A stretch of DNA of 64,000 nt from Cryptomeria japonica (Eukaryota > Streptophyta > Pinopsida > Cupressales > Cupressaceae). A program made the translations under genes and the position numbers. The notes below the pieces were generated by a model, which saw only the letters and a list, made by a program, of their open reading frames with translations, searched no databases and had not been told where the DNA came from. The DNA lies in the NCBI RefSeq assembly GCF_030272615.1, contig NC_081414.1, positions 4,463,501 through 4,527,500 of the forward strand. The letters are read 5' to 3'. How positions within the stretch are numbered: position 1 is the first letter of the stretch; each line of letters opens with the position of its first letter. Positions 1 through 15,359 of the stretch are shown piece by piece.

Positions 1-632
1 AACCAAACCCTCCTAGGGTAACCTTTATGTCTCCTTGGGCATTAAATTCTTCTTCCCTCTCCTCTCAATCCATCGCATGTTGACACTTGTCATCATGGGA
101 TTAGGTTGAAAGCCATCACATGGATCACAAACCATCAATCCCAGCCCTTCACAAGCTCACTCAATCTTGGCAATTCAATCAACATGTTTTCCTATAAAAG
201 GACCTCATTTCTCAAGCAAAGAAGGAAGCATTTTTTTGCATTGTTATTATACTTGTATGTTCATAGAGATTTCTCATAGCAATCTTATTCTAGGCATTTG
301 CATAGCAATATATTTTAGATCATCTTTCAACCACTTTCAAATCTTCATGTCATCCATGGTTTTGTGCTAAAAGATGAGAGCTACTTACAATCACCCATTT
401 GGATCTTGGAGAGGAGAAGAGCAAGGGAGGAACATCTATGAGCATCTTTGAGAGAATCTTAGGGAGTCTTCTTTCTCTCTTTCATTTGTGTATGCTTTAC
501 ATTGTTTGCTTTATATCTCTCTTGGTATGCATCTTAATGTTTTTAAGTTCATTTGTGTTTGGTTATGGTTGGAACTAATCTATTAACCTTTGAACTTGTG
601 TCTGTGCCTTGTGCCCCTTTTGCATCGCATCA
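1..632 (+). repeat. Gyp-1 LTR, 3' portion
   Basis: This stretch aligns by eye with about 31,000-31,654 in the Gyp-2 5' LTR. Shared blocks include 'cctctcctctcaa', 'catgttgacactt' and a TATA box at equivalent spacing. It ends near 'gcatcgcatca', the counterpart of the Gyp-2 LTR end. The tRNA primer site that should follow is not recognisable, so a deletion probably fused the LTR to internal sequence. The window starts inside the LTR. Confidence 0.65.
193..200 (+). promoter_or_regulatory. TATA box of Gyp-1 LTR
   Basis: TATAAAAG preceded by pyrimidine-rich 'gttttcc'. It occupies the same place in the LTR as TATAAATA at 31,190 in Gyp-2 and, on the minus strand, at 44,753 and 61,627. Confidence 0.5.
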
Positions 633-1960
633 CCAAGCAATAACAATTCAAACACAAAATTATGGGATACCTAATAATAATCATTCCTTAATGTTGCATC
701 TAGGACCAACTATTACATATTTTCCTCTAAATGAAAATGAAAATTCCTTCATTTCTCAAACACCATATACGAATGGTCATGCAAATACTAGTGCCAAAGA
801 GGATATTACAGAAATCATAGAAATGTTGAGAAAATTAATTATTCAGATGTCCTACCTCAGGAATCAAAATTTCTACAGTAGAAATAGTGAGAAAAAATAA
901 ATAAATCAATAATCTCATTTTAACATCGCCAGACCTCCTAGACTGTGGAATACTAAACCAAATAATGGAGGGGTGGTCTCTCCATTGGATAATCCTACTT
1001 CTGCAAATAATCAATCACCAACACGCATAAATTTGGTTGAGTTCGCTTTGACCAATTAGTGTAGGATTCTCAATACAAGCACACACTCATAGAAAGATTA
1101 TCCTCAATTTAAGGTGGCTTCCAACATTTTTCAATGTAGTGTTTTAGCACTTTATCATTTAGAAGAAGCACCAAAATAGGAAATTGTATCTGTATAAATA
1201 TGCTTTATTTTTGGAAAGTTAAGTCATGTCAAATAAACATCCTAATACAAATGCAACATATGATAGTTATACATTTGATAATAGGGATTGTTTTACAATG
1301 GTTGTAGAATCATACACATTTCTTTTGAGCTATAGGATGGTTCAAAATCAAAACTAGATGAGGTTTATAGAACTCAACAATATTAGAAAAGACATACATA
1401 TAACCTCAGAAGTAACAATTACAATAAATTCAAAGGAACTTTTACCCCCTCTACTCCACCAAACAACTATAGTAATCCTCTGAATCCACAAGCAAGTAAT
1501 GTTCCAGATCCACCAAAGGTGATATAAATATAAGAAGCCTCAGCCTCAAGCTAGTGGTTCAAGATCAGAACAGTTAATAAACTACTTAACACGGGAGATT
1601 AAGAAAGTTAAGGTTAGCCTCTCATTAAACGAGCTATTGAGAATTAAAGATGCTTTTATTAAGGGTTTAGAAGATTCTAGTGATAAATAAAAAATGGTAA
1701 ATAAAGAAAAGATAATCAAGGAAAGTTCAAACCTCAAAGAGAAAGACATTATGCTCACAACAAAAGCTGATTTGGTAAACTAAAATCTATCAAGAGATTT
1801 ATAGCCCAACTAGCAGACAAATGTCAACCATTTCAATGTCTATAACAAAAAGGAGTGCCTTTTAAGTGAACATACCAATGTCAACAATCCTTCTAGGTAC
1901 TGTGTTTGTACCACCTACTTTGTTGTACATTTTAGCTACCACTTCGTCTTTAGGAGCCCT
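633..1960 (+). pseudogene. Gyp-1 gag and protease-upstream remnants
   Basis: Low-complexity polar sequence with many stops. The best open stretch runs to 898 and ends in a Lys/Arg/Asn-rich segment. Around 1,555-1,690 a helical segment (SLNELLRIKDAFIKGLEDS) is placed like the helix before the protease in the Gyp-2 copy near 44,270. No zinc knuckle or protease Asp motif is visible. The assignment rests mainly on position between the LTR and the RT fragment. Confidence 0.4.
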
Positions 1961-2700
1961 CTTGGCACAAAATGATGACTAGGGAAGAGAGAGCAATCTA
2001 TTATATTAGTAGAACACTAGTTGACTATGAGCTGAATTACACTCCAATAGAGTGTGAATGTCTTGTAGTCATTTTTGCATCTCAAAAGCTTCAACATTAC
2101 ATGTCATAAAACGAAGCTCATTGCAAAAATTTATCCACTCAAGTACCTTTTGAACAAAGTCTCTCTCACAGGGAGACTGACCAAATGGGTAGATATCCTA
2201 AATGAATTTTTAGATTAAGTATGTAGACATAAGAGCTATCGAAGGAAAAATTATTGTGGATCAACTAGAAGAAGCCCCACTTCAAGCAGATCACCCAATA
2301 TTGCCAGACTTTCCAGATCCAGATGAATTGGTGTTTACAATAAATACCTCCCACAATGAAAATTGTACTTTGACGGGTCCTGTACTAATCATGGAGTGGG
2401 GGAAAACATCTTATTCATAAACATCAAGGGGATGCCATTCCAAAGTTCTATATAATAAATCTTCCTTGCACAAACAATGTTGCAGAATATGAAGCTCTCA
2501 TCACTAGGATTTACACAACAACACAATGGAAAATAAAAGATCTCCATGTTTATGAAGACTCTCAACTGATATGATTATCTTACCAAAGATGATAAGCTTA
2601 TGTTGTACAAATATATTGTAAATAATTTCAAGAGGTACTTTGACCATATTGTCTTCGAGCAAATTCCCCAAATCTAGAACAAAGTAGCTGATGCAATGGC
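1961..2700 (+). pseudogene. Gyp-1 RT end and RNase H fragment
   Basis: The reading AIYYISRTLVDYELNYTPIE matches the RT/RNase H linker of Gyp-2i at 50,602-50,802 almost residue for residue. Downstream, broken frames keep pieces of the second RNase H, including a counterpart of 'NNVAEYEALIT' near 2,475. The protease and the catalytic RT core are absent, so about 2.5 kb was deleted near 1,960. Several stops and frameshifts are present. Confidence 0.65.
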
Positions 2701-4073
2701 CGCGGTGGGATCTTTACTTGATATGCCAAATAATGTAACACACTTTGAGTTCTTGGTAGAACATCTTAGGGTCCCAGTTTTCAATATTCCACAATCTGAA
2801 TGTGGGTGTTATATTGTTGGTTCCAACGTCCCTAAGTATAAAGACATGTATTCCTATCTCCACGACTAGTACCTCTCCCTTGACTTGTCTCAAAACCAAC
2901 GTAAAACCCTTATCCGACAAGCTGCTTGTTACGTAATCGTCGCTGAAACCCTATACAAGAAAGGTCTTGACAAAGCTCTCCTTAGAGGTCTCGATTCAAT
3001 AGAAGCGCAAACAACTTTATGAGAAGTTCACAAAGCTCACTCTAGCGGTCCTACTTTGGCTAAGAAGCTCATGCGAACTAGATACTATTGGATGACAATG
3101 GGAAATAATACTTTAAATTTTGTTTAAAGGTGTCAACAATGTCAGATGCATAGAGACCTTATACATGCACCAACACAGGATCTATGACTAATAACATCTC
3201 CATAGCTCTTTTCTTAGTGGGGACTTGATCTTGTGGGGAAGATTAACCCGACATCCTCAAATGGGCACAAGTTCATACTTACTACCATACAGTATTTCAC
3301 CAAGTGGGTGGAAGCAATTACACTTACATAACTGGTAAATAAATAGCCAAATTATTACTCAATTATATTATATGTTGGTGTGGAGTTCCCCAATCCATCA
3401 TCATAGATAATGGGTGTCCATTAAAAAACCAAGATGTTCCTAAACTCTACGAGAAATTCCATGTTCAACCCCACTTTGCCACACCATACCACCCGTAGAG
3501 TAATGGTCAAGTTGAGGCAACTAATAAAACCATCCTAAAAATCCTCAAGAAAGTAGTTAACGATGCTAGCCATGATTGGCACCTTCAACTCAATCTCGCC
3601 CTTTGGGCCTACTGAACTCGTGTTTGCACTCCCACAGGTGCCACACCAATTTCCTTTGTGTATGGATTTGAAGCCATACTCCCTATTGAGGTTGATTTAT
3701 CTTCACTCAGAGTTTCATTGCAAAATCTCATCCCATATGAAGAGTACCGAGTTGCAAGGTTGAATGAGCTAGAATTTATTGATGAGAAATGTCAAAATAC
3801 CCTAAATCATCTTCAAGTATATCAGAATCACCTCACGAGGAGCTATAATAAGAGGGTCAGAGTACGCTTCTTTGAGATAGGGCACTTGGTCTTGGAAGAA
3901 AATTAGAGGAATCTAGCAAAGATAGAAATGCTACGAGAATTTTAGCCAAACTGGTTGGGGCCATTTGTCATCACAAGGGCTTATGGAAATGATTCTTATC
4001 AAATATATACCACAAAGGATGAATCATTTCCTGATCCCATCAACAACATGCACCTGAAAAAGTATTACACTTG
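2701..4073 (+). pseudogene. Gyp-1 integrase, decayed
   Basis: A nearly full-length integrase can be followed through stops. There is a weak HHCC-type region at about 2,850-3,160 with the cysteine pair in 'CQQCQMHRDL'. The core carries WGLDLVGKI (first Asp), IIIDNGCP (second Asp) and a 'SNGQVEATNK' segment (Glu). The C-terminal part ends in DPINNMHLKKYYT. The end motif and length match the Gyp-2i integrase at 48,552-49,880. At least six in-frame stops make it inactive. Confidence 0.8.
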
Positions 4074-6700
4074 AGTCTCTGAGAATTCAAGAGGAAAAAC
4101 TCAAAAACAAAAAAGTGAAAAATATAAAAAAGAACAAAAAATAATTGCCTTGATGAAAACTTAGTAAACAGCATCTTGTGTGACCACAAACAAAAAATCA
4201 GAATAATGAAAAAAAGTAAAGAGAAATAATTCACTTTATAGTGAAAATTTTACAAACAGTTGCTTTGGGTAAGTATTGATGAGTGCCCGAATATGACATT
4301 TTTAATAATAATTTATGCTTAACAAACTTAATATTTTGTTAATTAATGTGCCTAGCGGCAAACTATATACATACATGCTTATTGCTTTTTCTTTTATGCT
4401 CTACTAATTAGATGATATATATTAGAAATAGTATTTTGTGTAAAAGTATTACTTTATGTCTAATTAATGAAGAAACAATCGATCTTTTGAATTTTTGTTA
4501 TTGTATCTCATGCTATCTTTCCTAGATATATTTCAGATATGCTTGTAAGTTATTACAAGACATGGAATCACGAACTTCTTGTTCAAACAATGTGGAATGC
4601 TTGGTCATTCCTAATCGCTCCACCTGGACAAAACTTTTGTCTCCACCAAGTCTATTTTTATCGGTTGTTCTATGAAACTTCAAGTTTTGTTTGAATAATA
4701 AATGCACTGTAGAGTCTTTTGTAGTTTAGGCTAGTTGTTATTACTCCTCTGGGCGAGTAACGTTGCATTTTAAATTTGAATAAGGATATGTATATATATT
4801 CTATGTATTTTGTCAAAAAGTTGGTTAGCTAGATCATAAGTTAGTCGTCAGTTCATAGTCTCATTTTTGTGATTCCAAAATTTGTTTTACTCTCTCCTAG
4901 GAGCCAATTTCAATGAAAATTTGAAGTTGATTTGAGATATTTGTGTTCACGTATCCCAAGAGAGGAAGAGCAGGGCCCGCTAAACCGAAGGGAGGTGATC
5001 CTAAGTTAATTCTTTATTTTATTCAAATATTGCATGTCCAATTTAGTTACATTCTTTTTTGCATGTTCATGATAATTTTAAGAATAGAAAATCAATTGCA
5101 ATTTGTAGTTTTCATTCACAAATTGATTCAATAGCTTTTGGGATAGAATCATTAATTCACATAGGTTCAAATTTGTGTTGTCTTGATTTAGTTCAGATTG
5201 ATCAAAAGTTGCATTCTAGTTTAGTATTAATCTTGTTAAAATAGATGGAAATGGTGATTGAAACTGTGATTAAGACAAAAGCTTTGTTAAATTTGTTCAT
5301 GGAATTTAGTTTGCTTTAAATGTTTCGTAGAATAGATTCCTGATTTCCTGCAAGCGTAAAATAGATTTCATTTTTCTGCAAGCGTAGAATAGATTTCATT
5401 TTCCAGCAAGTAAAATAGATTTTGAATTCATGTTGTAGTCTAGATTTGGTTTAGTCCTATTTAGATAATTCCATGAATTGGCTCTAATTAAAGTTTTTTC
5501 TAGATTACATGAAAAGCACCAGAGTCCTCTTTATAATAGATTTGTTATCTCCAGTCTTAGTTTTAAGAAAGTGTCATAAAGCTACAATTTAGTCCTTAGG
5601 AAGAGATCCAGAGAGCTTCTGATGGAGCATGACCAAAACACAAGTCACTATTATCAGTGCAAAAACCCCCAACTTAAACACTTCCTTATTGAATACATCT
5701 CTAAGACACACGTGGTTTGATAATGAGAAATTAAATGATGTGAGGTGTGACATCAAAGACGTCACCCATCAAGTACCATGATGAAAACCAGACAAACAAG
5801 CACCATGTGTAGGAGGTTATATCTCTACCATCTATTAGTATTTTATCTGGTCAATCGTCACTCCATCAGCCATTTTCATCCTACAATCCATAATAAAATG
5901 TAACAAACATCTCATGGCCTTAGGTTCATTGGTTATCAATGTTAGAGTCCACTCCCACTCCGAGTCAATCCAACTCCCCATTTCCACAGTACATGGTCCT
6001 AGTCCCGACTAGGGACAAAATCCTAATTTAAAAGTTCTACAAAAATCCATAAAAATAGAATAAAGTCTTGGAAAAATCCCTAAAAATCATATAAAGTCCT
6101 AAAAAAACCCTAAAAATCAAATAAAGTCTTGAAAAAATCCTTAAAAGAATAGAAAGACCTAAAAAAATCCTAAAATTATATAAAGTCCTAAAAAAATCCT
6201 AAAAATCCTAAAAAACACCTTATAAAAACCCCGTAAAATCATACAATGTCCTAAAAAAATCCTAAAAAGAATAAAATGTCCTAAAGAAAAACCTATAAAG
6301 TAAATAATCAAGAAAATACCTATTCTTTGTTTGTTGTTTATGGCGTGTTTTCATGAAGTACCGAGGCATAGGTATTTTGGGTGTTTGTGTTTGAACATTC
6401 ATTCGACATGTATCCTATGCAAAAATGAAGTCACAAATAACTATGCTTCTAGTTGTTGCACATACCTTGACCCTTAGTAAAAACCCCCTATAATGTATGG
6501 ATACACTCCTTATGTTCTATATGCCTGTTAATGCAATAAGAAAGAATCTACACCATGGTCTTTCATACCTTGGTGTACAAACCTCCATTTTTACATAATA
6601 AGGTTCAATGATGACATTGTCGCACTACCTAAGAAGCACAAGAATTTGTGATGGTTTCATTTCTTATTCATTGATCAATTATATTCCCTAATCACTCCTT
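4074..6700 (+). other. Gyp-1 3' non-coding region
   Basis: No coding sequence was recognised. From about 5,600 to 6,500 short blocks match the 3' regions of Gyp-2 (54,000-54,650) and Gyp-2i (47,500-48,300), for example around 'gaagtaccgaggcatag' and 'cataccttgacc'. The part 4,260-5,580 has no counterpart that I can see and could be an insertion or divergent leader. Confidence 0.5.
6030..6300 (+). repeat. AT-rich minisatellite in Gyp-1 3' region
   Basis: Imperfect tandem units of about 30 bp built on 'aaatcctaaaaa' and 'ataaagtccta'. The same relative position in Gyp-2 (54,060-54,240) and Gyp-2i (47,940-48,160) also carries tandem units, with different sequence. Confidence 0.7.
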
Positions 6701-7300
6701 ATTTCTCACGGATACATTTTTCTCACTAAGTATTCTTCCATCGATACACATAGTCAGTTTGGCATAGTACTCTAGTACACAAAAGTAAGTCTATTCTGCA
6801 TCCATACACATGTTAGAATATAACCCTATCATAACACATCATAACATATCATCTGCATTAAATTTCATCACATCATCACAAATATATACAAAAGCAATAA
6901 AAGGACATGCCATCATGCATATAAAATCATGTTAGTATGTAACATCCATCACATATTTATCACATATATGCATATAATAATTTGTATCAACAAAAAATTC
7001 CAAGGCATCATATAGAAGCACAAGCATATGTATCATAACAATGCATACATTCATCATAAACCATGTAAAACACATAAAACATCACATGAGCATCATAACC
7101 ATCCATTTCACAATAAATATCATAACAACATGCATGCAGAATAATGAGACATCGTATAAGCATAATCGCCAAAACAATATATCATATATAACTCAAAAAT
7201 AGTGTCAAAATACAATGTCATCATTTCTATGAGAAACAATGAGGCCCATAGGATCAATAAAAAATAAATAAGTATTTATCATAGAGAGGATCAATTGGTA
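6701..7300 (+). other. CAT/ATCA-rich low-complexity region
   Basis: Runs of 'catcataac' and 'atcatc' type sequence with no gene. It corresponds in place and composition to 54,920-56,050 of Gyp-2, between the 3' region and the end of the antisense PMD gene. Confidence 0.5.
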
Positions 7301-10300
7301 CTCCCTCTATCATCTGCATGTGGAGCCCTCACCTAGCCCCCAACCGAAGTGCCTGCCCCTAGATACCCAGAAGGTGGTGGTGGCCTAGGCGGTGGTCCCA
7401 TAACACCCCTGCTGCTAGCTATAGTCCTCGACCATGTCCAGCTCCCTGAGTGGCTTTGAGATAGAAAAACCCTTTAACTTGGTGCTCTTTGAGATACCTC
7501 ATTCCCCGATTCATAGAGGTGATCAACCACATCCCTTGCACTAAGATATGTGCCCTCTATAAAGCATCTTTGGCAAGAATCAGTAGCTTGTTGTGCCTTG
7601 CCCATAGTGTCATCCCAATAAGAGAATCTCACTCTATAGTAAGAGCATCCTACTCCTGTCTCCACTTAGCCTACTTCTCCATAAATGATGCACTGTCCTC
7701 AACCTTGTGCCTCTGTGTTGTACCAACTTGTAGTTGCACCTCTACAATCTAATCCTATAATATATAACTATGAGCCCTAACAACCTATGGGTCTAGTATT
7801 TGAGTTAAGTCATCACCCATCTGGACATCCTACAACCCAACATCACACACCTGTATGTCGAGAATAGTTGCATCATGTCTGATGCAGAGAGTCTTGGAGC
7901 TTGTTGTATTCACTTCTGGGTTTCTTATCTTACTCAACCCTTTATCTCCTCAAGCCCATCCAATGGCACTTGGTAGGGGTTTTTCTATCTAGATCTCCAA
8001 GGTCTGATCCAATTTGGCTTTCCTCCAAGGTATAGCCACTGATCTTAGATAACCAACACCTCCTGTTGAGGCTTCCACCTCAATCCCCAACACCACTCCT
8101 AAGGCTCCAATCATCTTTGCAAAGGATCACAATACACTAATTGGTTGTTTGTGTTCAAAATGCATTTACATTATGTATTTGATGTCTTTAAGGGGGTTGT
8201 AAATCTTCAAACTCATCGCCAAGGTTTCCTAAGCTCTCTTTGTCTCTACCGGCTCCCAAATAGGCCTAATTCAATTAGCCCTCCATTAACGGTTTTCAGG
8301 GCTTGGTTTGAAATCACCCTAAACAAGGCCACAAATAAATTGCAGATTTGAATACCATTTTCAAAGTTGCATACAATATTGAAGAATTGCATCTGAGTTT
8401 TCCGTACACATGTGGGAACCAAAACTGTCCTATTTTCAAGGGTTTAGGCCTACCCAGGTGACTCACCAATTTGGTCTTGAAAAGGTTCACCAGTCAAAAC
8501 ATCTACCAAAGCTATTTAGGGATTCTTCAAGGGAACTTAGAGGGATTTCCAACCATGTGCTATTTTGTCTTCCACCAATCCACTCGTGCTTTGAAACTGC
8601 ACATCTCCTGTTGTCCTAACTCACCAACTCCAAGTTGTGAGCCTAGGGCTTCATTGCACAATCACCACAAAGGCCTACAAAACAACAAAACTTACTCTAA
8701 TAATATGTATATACCCTAACCTAGCGTTCCATTAGATTTTAACTAGTGCCATCAATGGATGCTTAGGTTAGAGCCATTTTTCTCTTAAACCCTACTTTGT
8801 AGGGGTTTTACACCTAGTTACAGAGAATGAATGAGATCTCTGCAACCAAAGACACTCAGACTTCCTAATCTACCTTATTGGAAAATAGATTCAATAATAT
8901 TTCATCACCTTTAAGTAATTTCCTCTGTCAAGGTTGTACTGGGCCATACAATGCAATAAAAACAAACAAAAATAGTCAAAACGGTGTAAACTCAAGATTT
9001 CCTTCAACTCCAAAAATTGCTTTTGCATTCCCCAAATCTCCAACCCGTACAATGAATTTTATTTTGGCTTATATTCTCATGTTTTATTTGGTTGAACCAA
9101 CTTTGCAACACCCATCATAAAAAATGCAACTTTTGCAAATGTTGCAAAATGTTTCTCAACAACTTTTACATCTTTTTGACTCCTTGGTTGCAACTTTGCA
9201 CTCAAGTGCATTCCAAGGCTCAAAAGGCCTTCAATGCATTCCAGGAGACATAAAAAAAATACAATGGACCCCTACTACAAGATGACAATGATCTAGAGTA
9301 CTACTCCTGTGATCAACATTAGCATTACAACTTCCTACGTTGATAGCATCCTAAACACAAATGACACAACCAAAAGCTTGGACAACTCAACCATGGTTCT
9401 ACTGAGTCCCAAAAGGTTGGTCCATTATTACATCATGAAAGACAACACAAAAACTTAGAAGAAAACAAAATCGTATGCTTGGAATGCTAGGTGCCCTACA
9501 CCAATGTCCCTCATCACTGTCATCGTCATCATCCTCATCGCTAGAGCTGGAACCATCATAGCCAGAAGAATTTGTAAATGAATCATCTAAAGGGTTGTCT
9601 TCCTCAATCTCCCAGATATTCTCTACATCCACATCCAACCCCTCCTCATCTTTACCTATTGCTTGTTGTGGCCCAATAACTGGGGCATCCTGCTTACCTC
9701 CACCCTCCTCATCTTCTCTTGCCACCTAGTGTGGAGCTATGACCAGAGCATCCTATCCACCATCACCTCCTTCATCACATTCATCATTAACATCTCCATA
9801 TCATCTCCTTCTCCTACCTCTCCCTCTTCCCCTCCTCCTTTAGCCTATAGTTGTACCTATACCTTTGTCTACTCCACCTCCACCTCGACCCCGTTGCATC
9901 CTCCAACTAATACCACTAATAATAGGCATTGTGGAATCTATCAATGGAGTCGATCTCTATGAAGCCCACCACATACCATACTGAGGCGTCATCCCTGCAT
10001 CTATACCATTTGACTGCCCTGTCCACTAAACAAGTCAAAGACTATCGAACTCTGCATAGGCCAGGACTAATACATGGTCCCCAATTTGTCACCTCCATGG
10101 TAGAATGAGCAAAGTATGTTGTCGCATGTGGAACACCCTTTATCTCTCCAAACTGTCTCAGGACTCAATTACATAACTATGTATCCATGATCCCTAGGGA
10201 TCACACTGTATGACCAATCAAGTATCTTTGTTGTCTGTAGTATGAAAGATGTTGAGCATCATCATCCTAGTCGAGGCAATCTCTACATGGTCTCCAAATA

Positions 10301-10526
10301 AAATGTTGTAATGTGTCTATCTAATGTTGATAGTATAATGTATGACCCATGTCTCTAAGTCATTACTCCTAAATACCTATATACATAGGGTTGCCCTGCC
10401 TCTAGTTGTTTGTCTACCACCGACTGAAACACTGCAATGTGCTCCCAAGCCCACACCTGTAGGAGCGCGATACTCATGTTGATCGACTGAGATCCTAGAT
10501 ATGCAGCCGAGTCCAATTGATGATAT
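7301..10526 (-). pseudogene. PMD (MAIN-like/PP7-long-like) gene, C-terminal half, decayed
   Basis: Read on the minus strand, the segment near 10,430-10,520 gives QVWAWEHI, the same motif found in the PMD copies at 57,420-57,460 and 63,960. The sequence then decays but keeps PMD-like blocks to about 9,960. Next come an acidic Ser/Asp-rich stretch (9,500-9,720) and a C-terminal part near 7,300-7,670 like that of the copy at 56,055. The N-terminal half is missing because Copia element Cop-1 sits at 10,527. PMD proteins (host examples MAIN and MAIL1) are nuclear and also occur inside transposons. Many stops. Confidence 0.6.
8130..9390. other. Unassigned stretch within the PMD remnant
   Basis: No motif, repeat or open frame here resembles PMD, and no counterpart is seen in the 56-58 kb copy. 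It may be an old insertion, but I see no target duplication or terminal repeats. Confidence 0.3.
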
Positions 10527-12937
<2,411 letters not shown>

Positions 12938-13062
12938 ATATCTCCCTTTGTCATTGATGGCAAAACATCTCGAAAAGAAACATATCAGCATGTACAACTC
13001 CCCTTAACTCATATATATCCTTATTTCTCCTACTCCATTACCTTTCTCCCCCTTTGACATCA
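12938..13062 (-). promoter_or_regulatory. Polypurine tracts of Cop-1
   Basis: On the minus strand 'caatgacaaagggagatat' abuts the LTR start. A second copy, 'gatgtcaaagggggaga', lies near 13,046-13,060. Repeated tracts of this form before the 3' LTR are a known Sirevirus trait. Confidence 0.65.
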
Positions 13063-15345
13063 AGGACAAAGGATGTCTTTGATGAAAAAGAAAAGAAATA
13101 AATAAAATGAATACTTTAAACTGCAAAAAGGAGGTCCAAATTGTGTACCAACCCAAAAGAATTTTCAACTGCTCTTCTTCTGAAATATTAGTTTTTACTT
13201 TTCTTTCAGTTTTGGAAGAAGAACCTCCCAAGAATACATAACCAATTTGATGCTAACTGATAAACTTATGCACTCTAGCAACAAATCATCAACATGAGAA
13301 AAGTTGTCCAAAGCAAACAGATTTTGCTCATACTCAATTGCACTATCAAGCAATGCCGAGAGATGTTCCAACTTTGATTCAACAATCTCCTTCACTTTCC
13401 AGAAAACACTCACAAAATCTTCTCTTTATCTTTGCAAAAACAATAATTTAGCAAGAAGGAAATTTATCTTTTTCCTCTGCTCTCCATCCTTGTCACTCAG
13501 AAAAATCAAATGACTTACCTAATGAGCTCAATTCATCTTCAACAAAATCAATTTTTTCTTTATGCTTCACTGCAGGTGTCGGCCATAAAAGACGGTACCT
13601 GTAAACTCTGCCAGCACTGTTGATACACTCTCTCATCTCATCAATGCATACAGACATGGCTCTCTGTGCATCATTGCACTTCTTCAACACACTTTGCATA
13701 TCATAACCTTCTTCTTCTGAATCTTCAACATCAACAAGTTGTTCGATCAATTTTTCTTTTACAATCTCAGACATGGATTCCAGAAGCACATCACTAAAAT
13801 ATTCAATCTTGATATTGTTCCAGACCAAATGATTCATCAAGACACTCTCTAACTATCTAATTCTATGGAAGTTAGTCATATCTTTCCAATCTTCCTTATT
13901 CCATCTGCATTGTTAATAATCTCCAACAAGTTAGATTCATCATCAAATTCAAATGTCTTTTCTCTCTTCTCTGCAACAATCATCTCTCCCTTAGCCATAA
14001 GAGATTCTGGATCTTCAATTATAATAATGTCTTTTTCCTTTTAATTATTCTTGCTCTTCTTATATTTTGGGGCACTAGAAGGCACATACTCTCTCCTTTT
14101 CCTTTTATCGAAGGAAGAACCTCCTCTAGTAAAATCAATAGCAGGGGATACTAGATCAATTCTCCACATATCCAGAAAAGATTTGAAATAAACATTGCAT
14201 GCATCCTCTCTCTTATCCAATCCATTCAAATATCTAAAGATTTACCTTGCAACTAGGACTCCAGATTCTCATATCACATTCTCCTTAGTCAGAAGGCATC
14301 CTAGACAATACATAGCTACGCATACAGGTAGTGATCCAAATCAGAAGGGGTAACCTTGATCTTTTGACATCTTGATGTTTTATAGCAAAAAATCCTTTAG
14401 AAATTCACACAAGTCAAACACTCTGTCTTCCATAACAAGCATATGTGCCATGTATACAACAATAGTCGAAGTGGAACCTTCCCTATTTCTTAAATAAATC
14501 TTGTAAGAAATGCCATATGAAACATACCTTAGCACGAGATTGATAATTTTATTGATAATCAACGATCTCTAATCACTTATCACACAGTTTAGGGTTTCAA
14601 CTTGTTTATTATTTATTGATTTCTTTACCGGAACAGATTCGTTGTCACACAAACCAGTAACAATCAAAACGATTTCCTTCATGATTTGATAGGACTTATC
14701 CAACATGATGCAATTATTCTACACACAACTAAGAATTACTCTGATCACCTCCTCATCATCAAACCAAGGAAATTCAGTCCATAAATTTAGTCCTTTATGC
14801 TCGAATTCCTTAATCTTATGCAAGTCTGCATCACTTAAGCTCTTTTCCATATTTATGATGTTTTCGAGGTTAAATTAATCTAGAAATACCTTCTCCACAA
14901 TCTGAAAGTCTCTGTTGATCATCTAGGCTTCCATAATTGTTCACTTTGCTTCTCTGCTCTACTGCTCTCCAATTTCTCACAATCTCTTCAAGCACTATTA
15001 TCATGATAAAGAAAAATGATCTCAAACATCGATACTTATCTTGCCAAAAATCTCCTTTAGGGTTTTGCCGCCAAAAAGTGTCTTGTTGATTATGTCAACA
15101 CAAAGCTCTAATAATCGGATAGGCTCTTCAACACAGTCATGCTGAATCGACGACATGATCCACTCAGAAGGGGGGAACAAAATATTTTCCTTCAAGAACT
15201 CCCCCTGAGCTGAAGCAACATACTCAGTTACCAGAGGAAGAGGTTCCTGGCTGCTTTGATTGTTCACCTCCTTCTTTCTCCAAAGAATTTTTTTTTTCTT
15301 TGATCCACTAGACTTCATTACACTCTTCTTAGTAGACTTCTCCAT
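13004..15345 (-). pseudogene. Extra ORF of Cop-1, decayed
   Basis: Read on the minus strand: a Lys-rich start (MEKSTKKSVMKSSGSKKKK), then a globular part with VIRVILSCV...LDKSYQIMKEIVLIVTGL near 14,580-14,760 and LCEFLKDFLL near 14,390-14,420. A basic linker (KRKRREYVPSSAPKYKKSKN) follows, then an acidic, helical C-terminus at 13,490-13,840. The same blocks occur in order in the Cop-2 ORF (32,750-36,041), so the two are homologous. It sits where Sireviruses carry an envelope-like ORF, before the polypurine repeats. Function unknown. Many stops. Confidence 0.6.
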
Positions 15346-15359
15346 ATTTTCATTTTTGC

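Larger units (their letters stand above)
1..10526 (+). mobile_element. Gyp-1: decayed Tat-like Ty3/Gypsy element
   Basis: The order of parts matches the other Gypsy copies in the window: LTR remnant, gag/protease remnants, RT/RNase H, integrase, long 3' non-coding region, antisense PMD gene. Many premature stops and a large pol deletion make it non-functional. The left edge is outside the window. The right side is cut by the Copia element starting at 10,527, and no 3' LTR of this copy was found. Confidence 0.75.

Noticed and set aside
9399-9725. Independent acidic protein of 108 residues
   Set aside because: It lies within the decayed PMD gene, is low-complexity Asp/Ser-rich, and ends in unrelated hydrophobic sequence.
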